From: Kiritimatiellia bacterium
GTDB lineage: Bacteria > Verrucomicrobiota > Kiritimatiellia > RFP12 > UBA1067
Assembly (NCBI GenBank): GCA_017965685.1
Contig: JAGCPM010000103.1
Location: 1 to 6,431 of the forward strand
DNA: 6,431 nt
Reading direction: 5' to 3'
Part shown: in pieces, positions 1 through 5,766 of the stretch
How positions within the stretch are numbered: the stretch's first letter is position 1
Layout of the letters: every line of letters begins with the position of its first letter
Notes under the pieces: generated by a model
What the model saw: only the letters and a program-made list of their open reading frames with translations
What the model was told of the DNA's origin: nothing
Database searches by the model: none
Program-made: the position numbers and the translations under genes

Positions 1-279
1 CCCGCCATCATGATGAAGTTTGTGGCACTCACCACCAAGAAATACAACGTACCCACTGACGCCAGCCTCAACACCATCATGGTGGACGGAACGGGCATGT
101 GCGGCGCGTGTCGTGTCACCGTTGGCGGAGTTACACGCTTCGTCTGTGTGGACGGACCCGAGTTCGACGCGCACCAGGTCGACTGGGCCCTGATGCTTAA
201 GAGGATGGGGGCGTTCAAGCCGCAGGAAATGGCGGCAAGGGAGCACGACGGCAATTTAATGAAGGCGGCTGGAATATGA
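1..279 (+). CDS. nfnA: NfnA C-terminal part (NADH-dependent ferredoxin:NADP+ oxidoreductase subunit A), 5' truncated
   Basis: The reading frame is open from the first base, with no start codon seen, and ends at TGA 277-279, so only the last 92 residues of a protein usually about 280 long are present. The visible part is the PyrK-like iron-sulfur end of the subunit. D29, C34, C37 and C49 (counted from base 1) sit in a VDGTGMCGAC...FVCVDGPEFD pattern. This is the PyrK-type 2Fe-2S motif with the first Cys replaced by Asp, as in NfnA, where the cluster has one Asp and three Cys ligands. The FAD and NAD domains lie to the left of the window. NfnA binds NADH and works in the cytoplasm with NfnB, coupling NADH and reduced ferredoxin to NADP+ reduction by flavin bifurcation. 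The stop overlaps the nfnB start (ATGA), which supports a two-subunit enzyme. The family is also annotated as sulfide dehydrogenase or PyrK-like FAD/NAD-binding protein, and the in vivo direction is not known from sequence. Confidence 0.9.
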   Translation, partial: PAIMMKFVALTTKKYNVPTDASLNTIMVDGTGMCGACRVTVGGVTRFVCVDGPEFDAHQVDWALMLKRMGAFKPQEMAAREHDGNLMKAAGI

Positions 280-1697
280 CACCGAAAGAAAGAATGGCGA
301 TAGAGCCGCAGGCGATGCCCGAGCAGGACGCGAAGGTCAGGGCTCGGAATATGAACGAGGTCGCGCTCGGCTACACGGCCGAGATGGCTAAGAGGGAAGC
401 CTCGCGTTGCATGCAGTGCCCGACGAAGCCGTGCATGCAAGGGTGTCCCGTGGCGATAGACATTCCCGGTTTTCTCGCGGCTGCGGCGGCGGGAGATTTC
501 GCCGGGGCTCTCAGGATCATCAAGAAGACTTCGCTGTTGCCGGCGGTGTGCGGCAGGGTGTGCCCGCAGGAGAAGCAGTGCCAGAAGTTCTGCACGATGG
601 GCAAACTTCTCAAAGATGTCGACAAGGCGGTCGCGATAGGTCGTGTGGAGCGCTTCGTGGCCGATCTTGCCAGGGAGACGGGGAAAGAAGAGGGCGTCGA
701 ATGCGCGCCAAAGACCGGAAAGAAAGTTGCGGTGGTCGGGTCGGGTCCGGCTTCAATAACATGTGCGGCGGACTGCGCGAAGGCCGGGCACGACGTGACG
801 ATGTTCGAGGCGTTCCACAAGTGTGGCGGCGTTCTCGTTTACGGCATACCGGAGTTCAGACTGCCGAAGGCGATTGTGCGCCACGAAATAGAAGGCCTCA
901 AGAAGCTAGGCGTGAAGATCGAGACGAACTACGTTGTCGGACGGACGCGCAACGTCAAGGACTTTATTGAAAAAGACGGATTTGACGCGGTGTTTGTGGG
1001 AACCGGTGCGGGATTGCCGAAATTCATGGGCATTGAGGGCGAGAACCTGAACGGGGTGTTTTCCGCGAACGAATACCTAACTCGCGCGAACCTCATGAAG
1101 GCGTACGAGGAAGGCAAGGCTGACACGCCTTTCTGGCACGGCAGGCGCGTGGCGGTGCTGGGCGGCGGCAACGTGGCTATGGACGCGGCGAGGATGGCCC
1201 TTCGGCTCGGCGCGGAAAAGGTGTATCTCGTCTACAGGCGATCCCTCGAGGAAATGCCGGCGCGCAAGGAGGAGGTTCACCACGCCAAGGAGGAAGGCGT
1301 TGAGTTCCACATGCTCGAGAACGCGAAGAGGATTCTCGGGGACGACAAAGGCTTTGTGCGTGGGATGGAGTGCCTCAAGTACGAACTTGGCGAGAAGGAC
1401 GCTTCCGGGCGCAGGAGTCCGGTGCCGGTCGAAGGCAGCGAGTTCGTGCTGGACGTTGATACGGTTGTGGTGGCGGTCGGGAACGCCTCGAATCCGCTAA
1501 TACCCGCGACGACTGATGGTCTGGATACGAACAGGCGCGGAAACATAGTTGCAGATCCCGAGACGAATATGACAAGCATACCCGGAGTTTTCGCTGGCGG
1601 TGACATAGTTTTGGGGGCGGCGACTGTGATTCTCGCTATGGGCGAAGGCCGCAGGGCGGCGAAGGGCATAGATTTGTGGTTGACAAAACGGCAGTGA
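276..1697 (+). CDS. nfnB: NfnB, GltD-like flavin/iron-sulfur subunit of NADH-dependent ferredoxin:NADP+ oxidoreductase
   Basis: This is a full-length 473-residue protein of the glutamate synthase small-subunit/NfnB family. It starts at ATG 276, overlapping the nfnA stop by 4 nt, with GAAGGCGG (261-268) 7 nt upstream. The N-terminal domain holds Cys 45, 48, 53, 57 and 92, 96, 102, 106. By alignment with dihydropyrimidine dehydrogenase the two 4Fe-4S clusters should be C45/C48/C53/C106 and C57/C96/C102/E125, the latter with the Glu ligand known for NfnB. The FAD dinucleotide fold is at about 151-180 (VVGSGPAS, with Ser in place of the last Gly). GGVLVYGIPEFRLPK (184-198) is typical of NfnB. The NADPH fold is at about 291-322 (VLGGGNVAMDAAR, then RR321-322 for the 2'-phosphate). 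The FAD-closing segment is at 438-459 (FAGGDIVLGA). NfnB carries the bifurcating flavin, reducing NADP+ with electrons from NADH and ferredoxin. A glutamate synthase role is unlikely because of the NfnA partner. Confidence 0.93.
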   Translation: MTPKERMAIEPQAMPEQDAKVRARNMNEVALGYTAEMAKREASRCMQCPTKPCMQGCPVAIDIPGFLAAAAAGDFAGALRIIKKTSLLPAVCGRVCPQEKQCQKFCTMGKLLKDVDKAVAIGRVERFVADLARETGKEEGVECAPKTGKKVAVVGSGPASITCAADCAKAGHDVTMFEAFHKCGGVLVYGIPEFRLPKAIVRHEIEGLKKLGVKIETNYVVGRTRNVKDFIEKDGFDAVFVGTGAGLPKFMGIEGENLNGVFSANEYLTRANLMKAYEEGKADTPFWHGRRVAVLGGGNVAMDAARMALRLGAEKVYLVYRRSLEEMPARKEEVHHAKEEGVEFHMLENAKRILGDDKGFVRGMECLKYELGEKDASGRRSPVPVEGSEFVLDVDTVVVAVGNASNPLIPATTDGLDTNRRGNIVADPETNMTSIPGVFAGGDIVLGAATVILAMGEGRRAAKGIDLWLTKRQ

Positions 1698-1709
1698 ATT
1701 AGATATAAT
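1680..1709 (+). promoter_or_regulatory. Consensus sigma70-type promoter for mreB
   Basis: A perfect -35 TTGACA (1680-1685) and a perfect -10 TATAAT (1704-1709) are separated by 18 nt. The -35 lies inside the last codons of nfnB (L469-T470) and the -10 lies just after its stop. Transcription should begin near 1716, leaving a leader of about 25 nt before the mreB ATG. No terminator is visible after nfnB, so readthrough from the nfn genes may add to this promoter. The match is seen directly; activity is inferred. Confidence 0.82.
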
Positions 1710-1741
1710 ACACATCAAATCGAAAGTGAAAGAAGAATGAC

Positions 1742-2776
1742 ATGTTCGATAGGCTAAAAGCTCTGTTCACGACGGACATAGGCATAGACTTGGGCACCGC
1801 GAACTCCCTCGCGTACGCGAAGGACAGGGGTATTGTGCTCAGGGAGCCTTCCGTGGTCGCGATCCAGGCGGGCTCGAAGAGGGTGCTCGCCGTGGGCGAC
1901 GAGGCGCGGCGGATGCTTGGCCGCACACCGGGCAATATCATCGCGATAAGGCCGATGAAGTCGGGCGTGATAGCGGATTTTGACATTACCGAGGCGATGC
2001 TTGCCTACTTTATCGACAAGGTCAGGCCGAGGACGTTTCTATCGAAGCATTTCAAGCCGCGTGTGGTTATAGCGGTGCCCAGCGGGATAACGGAGGTTGA
2101 AAAGAGGGCGGTGGAGGACGCGGCGCACGCGGCTGGCGCGGGGAAGGTGTTCCTCATCGAGGAGCCTATGGCGGCGGCGATAGGCGTAGGGCTGCCTGTC
2201 TCGGAGCCCGCCGGTTCGATGATTGTGGATATTGGCGGCGGAACCTGCGAAGTCGCGATTATATCGCTCGCGGGTATTGTCCACAGCTGCTCGCGGCGTC
2301 TCGCGGGCGGCGACGCCATGGACGATTGCATACAGAAGTACGTGCAGAGGGTTTACAACCTGCTGATCGGCGAGAGGATGTCCGAGTTCGTTAAGATCGA
2401 GATAGGCAGCGCCTATCCGCTTGAACACGAGATGACGCTCGAGATCAAGGGTCGTGACATAGTGTCGGGTTTGCCGAAGACTTTGACGGTAACTTCAGAG
2501 GAAATACGCGAGTCGCTCAAGGAGCCTGTTTCGCAGATAGTCGATGCCGTGAGGACTACGCTCGACAAGTGCGAGCCGGAACTTGCGGCCGACCTCGTGG
2601 ACCGCGGGCTGGTGCTTTCGGGCGGCAGCGCGCAGCTGAGAGGGCTCGAAACCCTGCTTTCAAAGGAGACGGGACTGCCGGTCGTCCTCGCAGACGATCC
2701 GCTTTCGGCCGTCGCGGAAGGCACGGGCGTGGTGATGAACGAGCTTGATTTCCTCGCGAGGAACGAGAAGGCGTAA
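1742..2776 (+). CDS. mreB: MreB, bacterial actin-like rod-shape protein
   Basis: This 344-residue protein has the usual MreB length. It is an ATP-binding actin homolog that forms filaments under the membrane and guides RodA/PBP2 wall synthesis. The N-terminal MFDRLKALF resembles the amphipathic membrane helix of Gram-negative MreB and supports the ATG at 1742. Phosphate loop 1 is IGIDLGTANSLAY (13-25). The IEEPMAAAIG segment (139-148) contains the likely catalytic Glu. Phosphate loop 2 is DIGGGTCE (163-170), and the adenosine motif is LSGGSAQLRG (292-301). Two details are odd: that last motif normally reads TGGGA, and RLAGGDAMDD (186-195) appears one residue longer than in E. coli or Bacillus MreB. 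The Shine-Dalgarno sequence is weak (AGAAG 1731-1735). The gene heads the mreBCD-mrdA-rodA cluster and has its own strong promoter. The identification is secure; plasmid ParM or MreB-like paralogs are unlikely given the neighbours. Confidence 0.97.
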   Translation: MFDRLKALFTTDIGIDLGTANSLAYAKDRGIVLREPSVVAIQAGSKRVLAVGDEARRMLGRTPGNIIAIRPMKSGVIADFDITEAMLAYFIDKVRPRTFLSKHFKPRVVIAVPSGITEVEKRAVEDAAHAAGAGKVFLIEEPMAAAIGVGLPVSEPAGSMIVDIGGGTCEVAIISLAGIVHSCSRRLAGGDAMDDCIQKYVQRVYNLLIGERMSEFVKIEIGSAYPLEHEMTLEIKGRDIVSGLPKTLTVTSEEIRESLKEPVSQIVDAVRTTLDKCEPELAADLVDRGLVLSGGSAQLRGLETLLSKETGLPVVLADDPLSAVAEGTGVVMNELDFLARNEKA

Positions 2777-2790
2777 CGTTAAAGGTTTTC

Positions 2791-2819
2791 GGCGAATCCG
2801 GTAAAAGAAGGGATTCGCC
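2791..2819 (+). promoter_or_regulatory. Perfect 9-bp inverted repeat covering the mreC ribosome binding site
   Basis: GGCGAATCC (2791-2799) and GGATTCGCC (2811-2819) pair perfectly around an 11-nt loop, ending 2 nt before the mreC ATG. The purine-rich GAAGG (2807-2811), the only plausible mreC Shine-Dalgarno, lies in the loop and the first base of the 3' arm. There is no T-run after it, so it is not a classical terminator. It could tune mreC translation, block ribosome entry, or mark an RNA processing or 3'-end stability site that separates mreB mRNA from the rest. The structure is seen; the role is inferred. Confidence 0.6.
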
Positions 2820-2821
2820 AG

Positions 2822-3577
2822 ATGAAGAAGGAAAGCAAGGGACAGGTAGCGGCGACGGGATTGGCCATCGCCTGCGTAGCTGTTGCCTTGTTTGCGAAAT
2901 CGGTATCTATCGAGTCTGCATATCCCGTGGAGAGGGCGAGGGTCGTTTTAGACAGGCATGTCTTTTCGCGTCTCAGGGGAATGTGGCGCGGCGCGAAGGC
3001 GCAGGCGGAATGCGACCGGCTCAGGACGCGGCTTGGACTCCTTTCGGCGACTGAAAGCGACAACCGCCGTTACGAGGCGGAAATCGACCGGTTGCGCAAG
3101 GTGCTCGGTTACGCGGAGAGTCTGAAGGGTGAATATGTCGCGGCGGAGGTCCTTTCTGAGGGCGGTGGTGCGGCTTCGGTGAAAAAGACTCTTAGAGTGG
3201 GCAAGGGGTCGCTCGCGGGAATAAAAAAGGGCGCGGTGGTCGTGGCGGAAGCTGGGCTAGTCGGGAAAGTGACGGTCGTTACGCCGCATACGTCGGAGGT
3301 CGCGCTCATTACGGATCCGTCGGTGAAGGTTTCTTGCGCCATAGAAGGAAGCCGCAAGGTGCTTGGAGTGCTTTCAGGGGGCACGGATGAGCTGGTGGAG
3401 CTTAAACATGTCACGCAGGGAACCAAGATACCCGGACGGGCTATGGTATACACTTCCGGATTGGGAGGGGTCTTTCCCGAAGGAATTGTGGTCGGTGTTG
3501 CAATCGATGGCGTGATGGTTCGCCCGGCGGTCGATTTTGGAGAATTGAGGGATGTTTTCATCAGGTGCGAAAAATAG
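2822..3577 (+). CDS. mreC: MreC, rod-shape-determining periplasmic scaffold
   Basis: This 251-residue protein is at the short end for MreC, which is usually about 270-370. A short cytoplasmic tail is followed by one membrane segment (about 9-27), a charged helical region likely to form the dimeric coiled coil (about 58-100, with heptad-like Leu/Arg/Glu), and the double beta-barrel domain (about 104-251). TSGLGGVFPEGIVVG (211-225) is the family signature, and the upstream EGSRKVLGVLSGG stretch (175-187) also fits. MreC links the MreB filament to PBP2 in the periplasm and activates it. No long tail follows the barrel, and the protein ends within about 26 residues of the signature. The ATG at 2822 is chosen because it directly precedes the membrane helix. 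Its Shine-Dalgarno is weak and embedded in the hairpin at 2791-2819. The 3' end overlaps mreD by 26 nt. Confidence 0.93.
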   Translation: MKKESKGQVAATGLAIACVAVALFAKSVSIESAYPVERARVVLDRHVFSRLRGMWRGAKAQAECDRLRTRLGLLSATESDNRRYEAEIDRLRKVLGYAESLKGEYVAAEVLSEGGGAASVKKTLRVGKGSLAGIKKGAVVVAEAGLVGKVTVVTPHTSEVALITDPSVKVSCAIEGSRKVLGVLSGGTDELVELKHVTQGTKIPGRAMVYTSGLGGVFPEGIVVGVAIDGVMVRPAVDFGELRDVFIRCEK

Positions 3578-4016
3578 CATTGCCTCTCTGGCCCTTGCCG
3601 TGATGGCGGTGATATTCGCCTGCGCGTTTGAGGAGATGGTCCCCAAGGCGTTTGGCGTGGGGCTGCCGCTTCTTCTTATGGCGGCGGTGCTGGAATCTTC
3701 ACGGGGACTCACGTTCGGGACGGCTCTTTTCGTCGTGGCGTGCGGGGCTGCGGAGGATGCGATTTCGCATTTGCCGGCGATGACGAGTATATCGTACTTC
3801 GTTCTTGCGGCGTTGCTGACCAGACGTTCGAAGGCGCCGCTTGCGGTGTTCGCTCTTGCATATCCAGCGTACCAGCTTTGGCTTTGGGTGTGGATGAGCG
3901 GGCTCGGTGGGGCGGTATTCACCAGAATGCTCGTGGCGTTTCCGCTGGGCGTAGCGGCGGCGGCGGCGGTGTCCGCGGCAGGCGGTTTTCTGCACAGGGA
4001 GGCCTCAGTTGGGTAA
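3552..4016 (+). CDS. mreD: MreD, rod-shape-determining membrane protein
   Basis: This small 154-residue protein is strongly hydrophobic, with about five or six membrane segments near 10-27, 34-48, 53-66, 78-91, 96-115 and 122-144. Size, hydropathy and position between mreC and mrdA fit MreD, an inner-membrane partner of MreC. MreD diverges fast and has few fixed residues. The GAAEDAISHLPAMTSISYF stretch (65-83) resembles the family's G-x-x-x-D...Y core, so the call rests partly on context. The ATG at 3552 has GGAG (3539-3542) 9 nt upstream and lies inside mreC, so translation is probably coupled. The next in-frame ATG (3603) would cut the first membrane helix and is less likely. The last helix has a run of five Ala encoded by five GCG codons. 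The stop overlaps mrdA by 8 nt. Confidence 0.82.
   Translation: MFSSGAKNSIASLALAVMAVIFACAFEEMVPKAFGVGLPLLLMAAVLESSRGLTFGTALFVVACGAAEDAISHLPAMTSISYFVLAALLTRRSKAPLAVFALAYPAYQLWLWVWMSGLGGAVFTRMLVAFPLGVAAAAAVSAAGGFLHREASVG
3954..3968 (+). repeat. mreD: (GCG)5 triplet run within mreD
   Basis: Five identical GCG codons in phase encode Ala135-139 in the last predicted membrane helix of MreD. Slippage here would add or remove Ala without a frameshift, so it is probably tolerated. It may only reflect GCG as the favoured Ala codon. Confidence 0.5.
3996..4002 (+). promoter_or_regulatory. Strong Shine-Dalgarno that sets the mrdA TTG start
   Basis: AGGGAGG at 3996-4002 lies 6 nt before TTG 4009, inside the end of mreD. 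It is one of the best ribosome binding sites in the window. It decides the start, because no ATG or GTG in frame nearby would leave the signal-anchor helix intact. Confidence 0.75.
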
Positions 4017-5766
4017 GGGGGCCTGCATAACCGCCGCTATCGCGATGGCTGCGCTGTTCCTGGTGCTGGCCGTAAGGCTGAAAGCTGTGCAGCTCGATTC
4101 CGCCGCGACAGCCAATGACAGCATGAGGCGCCAATCCACGAGAAGGGTGCAGACTGGTGGCGAGAGGGGCCGCATCCTCGACCGAAACGGAATGGTGCTC
4201 GCGGAAAACAGGCCGTCCGTATCGATATCAATCGACGCGATGCCCTACAGGAAGAACTCGTGGACGGGCACTGCAGAGGCGATGTTGGTTGCAATCTCCA
4301 ACGCAGCGGAAGTAGTAGGGCTCGAACCGGCGGTAGGACTAAAGGAGATAACGCGCCACGTCAAGCAGAGGCTTTCCATGCCGCTGACAGTGTGGCGCGA
4401 TGTGGACGAAAAGACGCTTGCGCGATTCGCAGAGCATCAGGATTCCCTAGACGGATTCTCGATCGAAGAGGGGTTTGAGCGGAAGTATCCGCAGGGAAGC
4501 CTCGCTTCTCATCTTTTGGGGTATGTGGGGCGCGACAGACCGACGGCCGCCGCAGGCGACGAGAGGTTCAATTTCATCGATTTCGAGTTGCGTGGCAGGA
4601 GTGGGCTCGAGTTCTACTACGACAGTTTCCTCAAAGGGGTGCCGGGAGAAATGGACGTAGTCGTGGACGCGAGGGGGTTCGCGCGCAGGGAGGTGACGCT
4701 CGTCGAGCCCCAAAAGGGGTTCGACCTCGTTTTGAACCTCGACGCGAGGCTGCAGGCCGTCGCGGAGGCCCAGCTTGATGGGCTCAAGGGCGCGTGCGTG
4801 GTGATGGACGCGAGAGACGGTGGGATTCTCGCAATGGCCAGTTCCCCGGGGTACGACCTCAACGGATGCGTGCCGGTGATGCGACAGTCGCACTACAACG
4901 CGCTTTCCAACGATCCGGGCAAGCCTCTGCTTAACAGGGCCGTTGCGGGCGGCTACGCTCCGGGATCGACCTTCAAGCCGCTTACTGCGATAGCCGGGAT
5001 GGAGGCGGGGGTCGATCCTTTTGCCGAATACGAGTGCATAGGCCACTACCGGATGGGCGAGTTCAAGATACGCTGCTCAAGAACATGGGGGCACGGACCG
5101 ACCGATGTGCTTGGCGGCCTCAGGGACAGTTGCAATCCCTTTTTCTGCAATCTCGGGATGATCGCCGGGACAAACACGCTCTTTTCCGTCGCACGCGCGT
5201 TCGGGCTCGGTTCCAAGACGGGCATAGACTACCCGTCCGATTTTGCGGGAGTCGTGCCGGATGATGCGTGGAAGAGACTGCACTATGGCGAACCATGGTA
5301 TCCGGGGGATCTCGCGCAGATGTCGATCGGTCAGGGGATGCTGATGGTATCGCCCCTGCAGATGGCCATGGTCGCCGGCGCGATAGGCACGGGAAGACTC
5401 GTCACGCCCCGCTGCAAGGCGGGCGGGACCGTGGAGTCGAGACCGCTCCCGTATGCGGAAGCCGAATTCGCCGCAGTGAGGGAAGGAATGCGGCGCGTCG
5501 TAACCGGCGGCACAGGCAAACTCGGCGCTAAGGATGTCATGGCGGACGTCATCGGCAAGACGGGGACCGCGGAAGTAGGGCGCGGCGAGACGCGCAGGAA
5601 GAACACGTGGTTTATCGCGTACGCGAAAGGGAATGCCAAATCGAATCCAGAGACCAGAAATGCCGAAGTGGCTGTGGCCATGGTCGTGGAGAACGGCGAA
5701 TCGGGCGGGGGAACGACCGCGCCCAAGGTCTGCGAAATACTGAAGGCGGTGTACAATGGGCCGTAG
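4009..5766 (+). CDS. mrdA: Penicillin-binding protein 2 (MrdA), elongasome transpeptidase
   Basis: This 585-residue class B PBP is the D,D-transpeptidase that cross-links side-wall peptidoglycan made by RodA. It has a membrane anchor at about 5-22 and a dimer/pedestal domain at about 50-235 (RGRILDRNGMVLAENRP 54-70; GRSGLEFYYDSFLKGVPG 196-213). The transpeptidase domain spans about 260-580, with catalytic S320-T-F-K323, S374-C-N376 and K517-T-G-T520, so all three motifs are intact. C343, C356, H362 and C375 match the spacing of a zinc site reported for PBP2 of some Gram-negatives (Asp/Asp/His/Cys there). The start is TTG at 4009, backed by AGGGAGG 6 nt upstream. The gene overlaps mreD by 8 nt and rodA by 11 nt, as expected for a coupled unit. 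Length is slightly below the usual 600-650. Division PBP3 (FtsI) is unlikely because the neighbours are mreCD and rodA. Confidence 0.95.
   Translation: MGKGACITAAIAMAALFLVLAVRLKAVQLDSAATANDSMRRQSTRRVQTGGERGRILDRNGMVLAENRPSVSISIDAMPYRKNSWTGTAEAMLVAISNAAEVVGLEPAVGLKEITRHVKQRLSMPLTVWRDVDEKTLARFAEHQDSLDGFSIEEGFERKYPQGSLASHLLGYVGRDRPTAAAGDERFNFIDFELRGRSGLEFYYDSFLKGVPGEMDVVVDARGFARREVTLVEPQKGFDLVLNLDARLQAVAEAQLDGLKGACVVMDARDGGILAMASSPGYDLNGCVPVMRQSHYNALSNDPGKPLLNRAVAGGYAPGSTFKPLTAIAGMEAGVDPFAEYECIGHYRMGEFKIRCSRTWGHGPTDVLGGLRDSCNPFFCNLGMIAGTNTLFSVARAFGLGSKTGIDYPSDFAGVVPDDAWKRLHYGEPWYPGDLAQMSIGQGMLMVSPLQMAMVAGAIGTGRLVTPRCKAGGTVESRPLPYAEAEFAAVREGMRRVVTGGTGKLGAKDVMADVIGKTGTAEVGRGETRRKNTWFIAYAKGNAKSNPETRNAEVAVAMVVENGESGGGTTAPKVCEILKAVYNGP
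5742..5749 (+). promoter_or_regulatory. Ribosome binding site of rodA inside mrdA
   Basis: GAAGGCGG lies 6 nt before the rodA ATG at 5756, within the last codons of mrdA. The same octamer precedes nfnB at similar spacing, so it looks like a standard site in this genome. It fixes the rodA start to an ATG that overlaps the mrdA stop (TAG 5764-5766). Confidence 0.65.

Noticed and set aside
731..755. NfnB FAD motif damaged (GSGPAS instead of GSGPAG)
   Set aside because: Ser in the last position is a mild change. All other cofactor motifs are intact, and I believe such variants occur in the family, so it is not taken as loss of function.
407..970. Same-strand frame of 187 codons inside nfnB
   Set aside because: It is a frame-shifted reading of the conserved NfnB sequence, rich in Arg and Gly. 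NfnB motifs run unbroken through the region in the true frame.
2791..2819. Intrinsic terminator after mreB
   Set aside because: The stem is good but is followed by AGATGAAGAAG, with no T-run, and mreC starts 2 nt later.
3603..4016. Shorter mreD from the in-frame ATG at 3603
   Set aside because: It would start within the first membrane helix and lacks the well-spaced GGAG seen before 3552.
4447..5046. Antisense open frame of 199 codons over mrdA
   Set aside because: Same case: it covers the PBP2 pedestal and SxxK region on the opposite strand, and no family is recognised.
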